Part shown: positions 6,749 to 7,928 of the stretch, one piece after another | Layout: every line of letters begins with the position of its first letter | Numbering within the stretch: the stretch's first letter is position 1 | Source of the DNA: an uncultured Clostridia bacterium | Lineage (GTDB): Bacteria > Bacillota > Clostridia > RUG12999 | Direction of reading: 5' to 3' | DNA: 7,928 nucleotides | Assembly: GCA_934792465.1 (NCBI GenBank) | Contig: CAKVOK010000087.1 | Span: 1-7,928, forward strand | The notes under the pieces: generated by a model | What the model was told of the DNA's origin: nothing | Databases searched by the model: none | Seen by the model: only the letters and a program-made list of their open reading frames with translations | Program-made: the position numbers and the translations under genes

Positions 6749-7653
6749 AAAAATATATTTTCAGCAGCGATTATCGTTTTCTCGTAAATTCAGGCTACGG
6801 GAAATATAATGATATGCCCGATGCCGAATATCTTTCGCGTAAATTTGCGGCTGTTTTCGGACGCAGATTATCGCTTAAAGCTCCAAAAACATTTAACGAA
6901 AAACTCCAGTGGCTGAAACTTTATGACCGCAAACCGGAATACACCGTTATGGTGGACAAGTATAAAGCACGCGATTATATCTCCGAAAAAATCGGTGCCG
7001 GGTGCCTTATCCCTATGCTTGGAGTATGGAATGCCCCCGATGAGATAGATTTTGATATGCTTCCCGATAAATTTGTTCTGAAATGCAATCACAATTCCGG
7101 GCTTGGAATGTGTATATGCAAGGACAAGTCCGCTTTGAATATTAAAAACGTTAAAAAGAGGCTGAAACGAGGTCTAAAACAAGATTATTACCTTACCGGT
7201 CGCGAGTGGCCATATAAGGATGTGCCACGCAAAATAATTGCGGAGCAGTTCATGAAGAGCGATGAAGGCGGGCTTACAGACTATAAAATCCACTGCTTCA
7301 ACGGCGAGCCGAAACTGATTCTCGTCTGCAAGGACAGATTTGCGGCAAGCGGGCTCACCGAAGATTTTTTCTCGGCAGAGTGGGAACATCTCGATATACG
7401 CCGTCCCTCGCATCCTAATGCTTCTGCCGCAATTGCAAGGCCGGATGAGCTGCCCGAAATGCTGGAGCTTGCAAAAAAGCTCTCCGAAAACATACCGTTC
7501 TTGCGTGTGGATTTCTACATAATCGAGCATAAGGTATATTTTTCTGAGCTGACATTCTTCCCTGCATCGGGCTTTGAAAGATTTGTTCCCGATGAGTGGG
7601 ATGATATCCTCGGCTCATGGCTCGAGCTTCCGCCTTTTCCGGCGAGCAAATAA
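6718..7653 (+). CDS. TupA-like ATP-grasp protein (ATPgrasp_TupA family)
   Basis: A 311-residue soluble protein often labelled glycosyltransferase in databases, but with the pattern of the TupA-like ATP-grasp family, named for TupA of alkaliphilic Bacillus, which is needed for teichuronopeptide (family knowledge). ATP-grasp enzymes form amide or peptide bonds through acyl-phosphate, so attaching an amino acid or peptide to a glycan is a reasonable but unproven role. Visible in order: FNEKLQWLKLYDR (59-71), MVDKYKARDYI (78-88), KFVLKCNHNSG (118-128) as the nucleotide-binding Lys and loop, EQFM (176-179), DYKIHCFNGEPK (188-199), RVDFYI (263-268) and SELTFFPASGF (276-286). Asp265 and Glu277 are the likely metal ligands. 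AAAGG at 6703-6707 precedes the ATG by ten bases. The gene overlaps the polymerase gene by 31 bases, showing tight coupling. Full length for the family. Confidence 0.92.
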   Translation: MQVGKYIKAIKKYIFSSDYRFLVNSGYGKYNDMPDAEYLSRKFAAVFGRRLSLKAPKTFNEKLQWLKLYDRKPEYTVMVDKYKARDYISEKIGAGCLIPMLGVWNAPDEIDFDMLPDKFVLKCNHNSGLGMCICKDKSALNIKNVKKRLKRGLKQDYYLTGREWPYKDVPRKIIAEQFMKSDEGGLTDYKIHCFNGEPKLILVCKDRFAASGLTEDFFSAEWEHLDIRRPSHPNASAAIARPDELPEMLELAKKLSENIPFLRVDFYIIEHKVYFSELTFFPASGFERFVPDEWDDILGSWLELPPFPASK

Positions 7654-7656
7654 AGC

Positions 7657-7681
7657 ATATACTCGCCGACAGGCGATATAT
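7657..7681 (+). other. Small hairpin between the TupA-like gene and the secreted-protein gene
   Basis: ATATA (7657-7661), a single C bulge at 7662 and TCGCC (7663-7667) pair with GGCGA (7672-7676) and TATAT (7677-7681) around a GACA loop. That makes ten base pairs with one bulge. The bases that follow are A-rich with only a TTTT run, so this is not a classical intrinsic terminator. It starts four bases after the TAA at 7653 and ends ten bases before the next Shine-Dalgarno site. It may be a weak terminator, a transcript-stabilising structure or a processing site separating expression of the last gene from the operon. Confidence 0.4.
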
Positions 7682-7705
7682 AAATTTTAAATAAGGAGAA
7701 AAAAC

Positions 7706-7928
7706 ATGAAAAAAGGCAAAATTTTAACCAGAGTTTTGGCGCTTGCTCTCTGTGCTATGATGCTTGTCGGCATTATGCCGATGACTGTTTTGGGAGCAAC
7801 CGAAACAAACTATGGCAAATTTTCCAACTCACAGCTCTCGCTTGTGCAGGATAAACAATCCACATTAGCAAGCGGAGTTACGCAGAACATCTATACTGTT
7901 TACGATAAAAACGGCAAGCAGGTAAAGA
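7706..7928 (+). CDS. Secreted protein, probable phosphodiester glycosidase (NAGPA-like), 3' partial
   Basis: Only the first 74 codons are in the window. The start is clear: TAAGGAG at 7692-7698, seven bases before the ATG. The N-terminus is a signal peptide: basic MKKGKILTR, a hydrophobic core at about residues 9-29, and a likely cleavage near LGA-TE (31/32). No lipobox cysteine is at the right position (Cys16 lies inside the core). The mature part reads QSTLASGVTQNIYTVYDKNG (51-70). This resembles the STLAPGVTQ-x-YTVYDKxG opening I associate with extracellular phosphodiester glycosidase (NAGPA, PF09992) proteins of Clostridia, which cleave sugar-phosphodiester links. The catalytic domain lies beyond the window, so this is a family guess from a short segment. 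It follows the operon after 52 bases and a hairpin. Confidence 0.6.
   Translation, partial: MKKGKILTRVLALALCAMMLVGIMPMTVLGATETNYGKFSNSQLSLVQDKQSTLASGVTQNIYTVYDKNGKQVK

Noticed and set aside
7174..7530. 118-codon minus-strand open frame inside the TupA-like gene
   Set aside because: It is fully covered by a strongly supported gene on the other strand and shows no recognisable motif.
7677..7690. TATATA/TATAAA as a -10 box for the gene at 7706
   Set aside because: No acceptable -35 hexamer is found about 17 bases upstream, and the TATAT belongs to the hairpin arm; any A+T-rich gap gives such matches.

Overview
The window is a contiguous stretch of a cell-surface polysaccharide (capsule or exopolysaccharide) biosynthesis locus. 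All recognisable genes lie on the + strand and most are tightly packed. The moderate-to-low GC content, strong AGGAG-type ribosome binding sites, an EpsF/Cap-type glycosyltransferase set, a TupA-like ATP-grasp protein and a secreted protein with a simple Gram-positive-style signal peptide all suggest a Firmicute, most likely a gut-type Clostridia. No rRNA or other strict taxonomic marker is present, so this placement is inference.

Layout. A GT2 glycosyltransferase enters from the left edge without its N-terminus (1-691). Next is a 196-base interval (692-887) holding a short open frame (725-877) that looks like the leftover C-terminus of a lost gene. Then follow, in order: a glycosyltransferase-like protein of no family I can name (888-1673); a CapE/FnlA-type UDP-GlcNAc 4,6-dehydratase/5-epimerase (1699-2736); a hexapeptide-repeat acetyltransferase (2753-3340); two GT-B (GT4) glycosyltransferases (3333-4367 and 4379-5476); a Wzy/WaaL-type multi-pass polymerase (5486-6748); a TupA-like ATP-grasp protein (6718-7653); and, after a small hairpin, the first 74 codons of a secreted protein resembling phosphodiester glycosidase (NAGPA-like) proteins (7706-7928). 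From 1699 to 7653 the gaps are 16 bases or less or the genes overlap (by 8 and 31 bases), so these genes very probably form one operon.

How the genes fit together. CapE would start synthesis of an N-acetylated 6-deoxy-L-hexosamine (UDP-L-FucNAc or L-QuiNAc). The glycosyltransferases assemble a repeat unit on a lipid carrier, the acetyltransferase decorates a sugar or precursor, and the Wzy-like protein polymerises flipped repeat units. The TupA-like protein may add an amino acid or peptide to the glycan. The terminal secreted protein may act on phosphodiester-linked sugars outside the membrane. The initiating phosphoglycosyltransferase, the flippase (Wzx), the chain-length regulators and the partners of CapE (CapF, CapG) are absent here and must lie outside the window if the pathway is complete.

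I found no tRNA, rRNA, CRISPR array, insertion sequence or attachment site. No intergenic stretch exceeds 300 bases.
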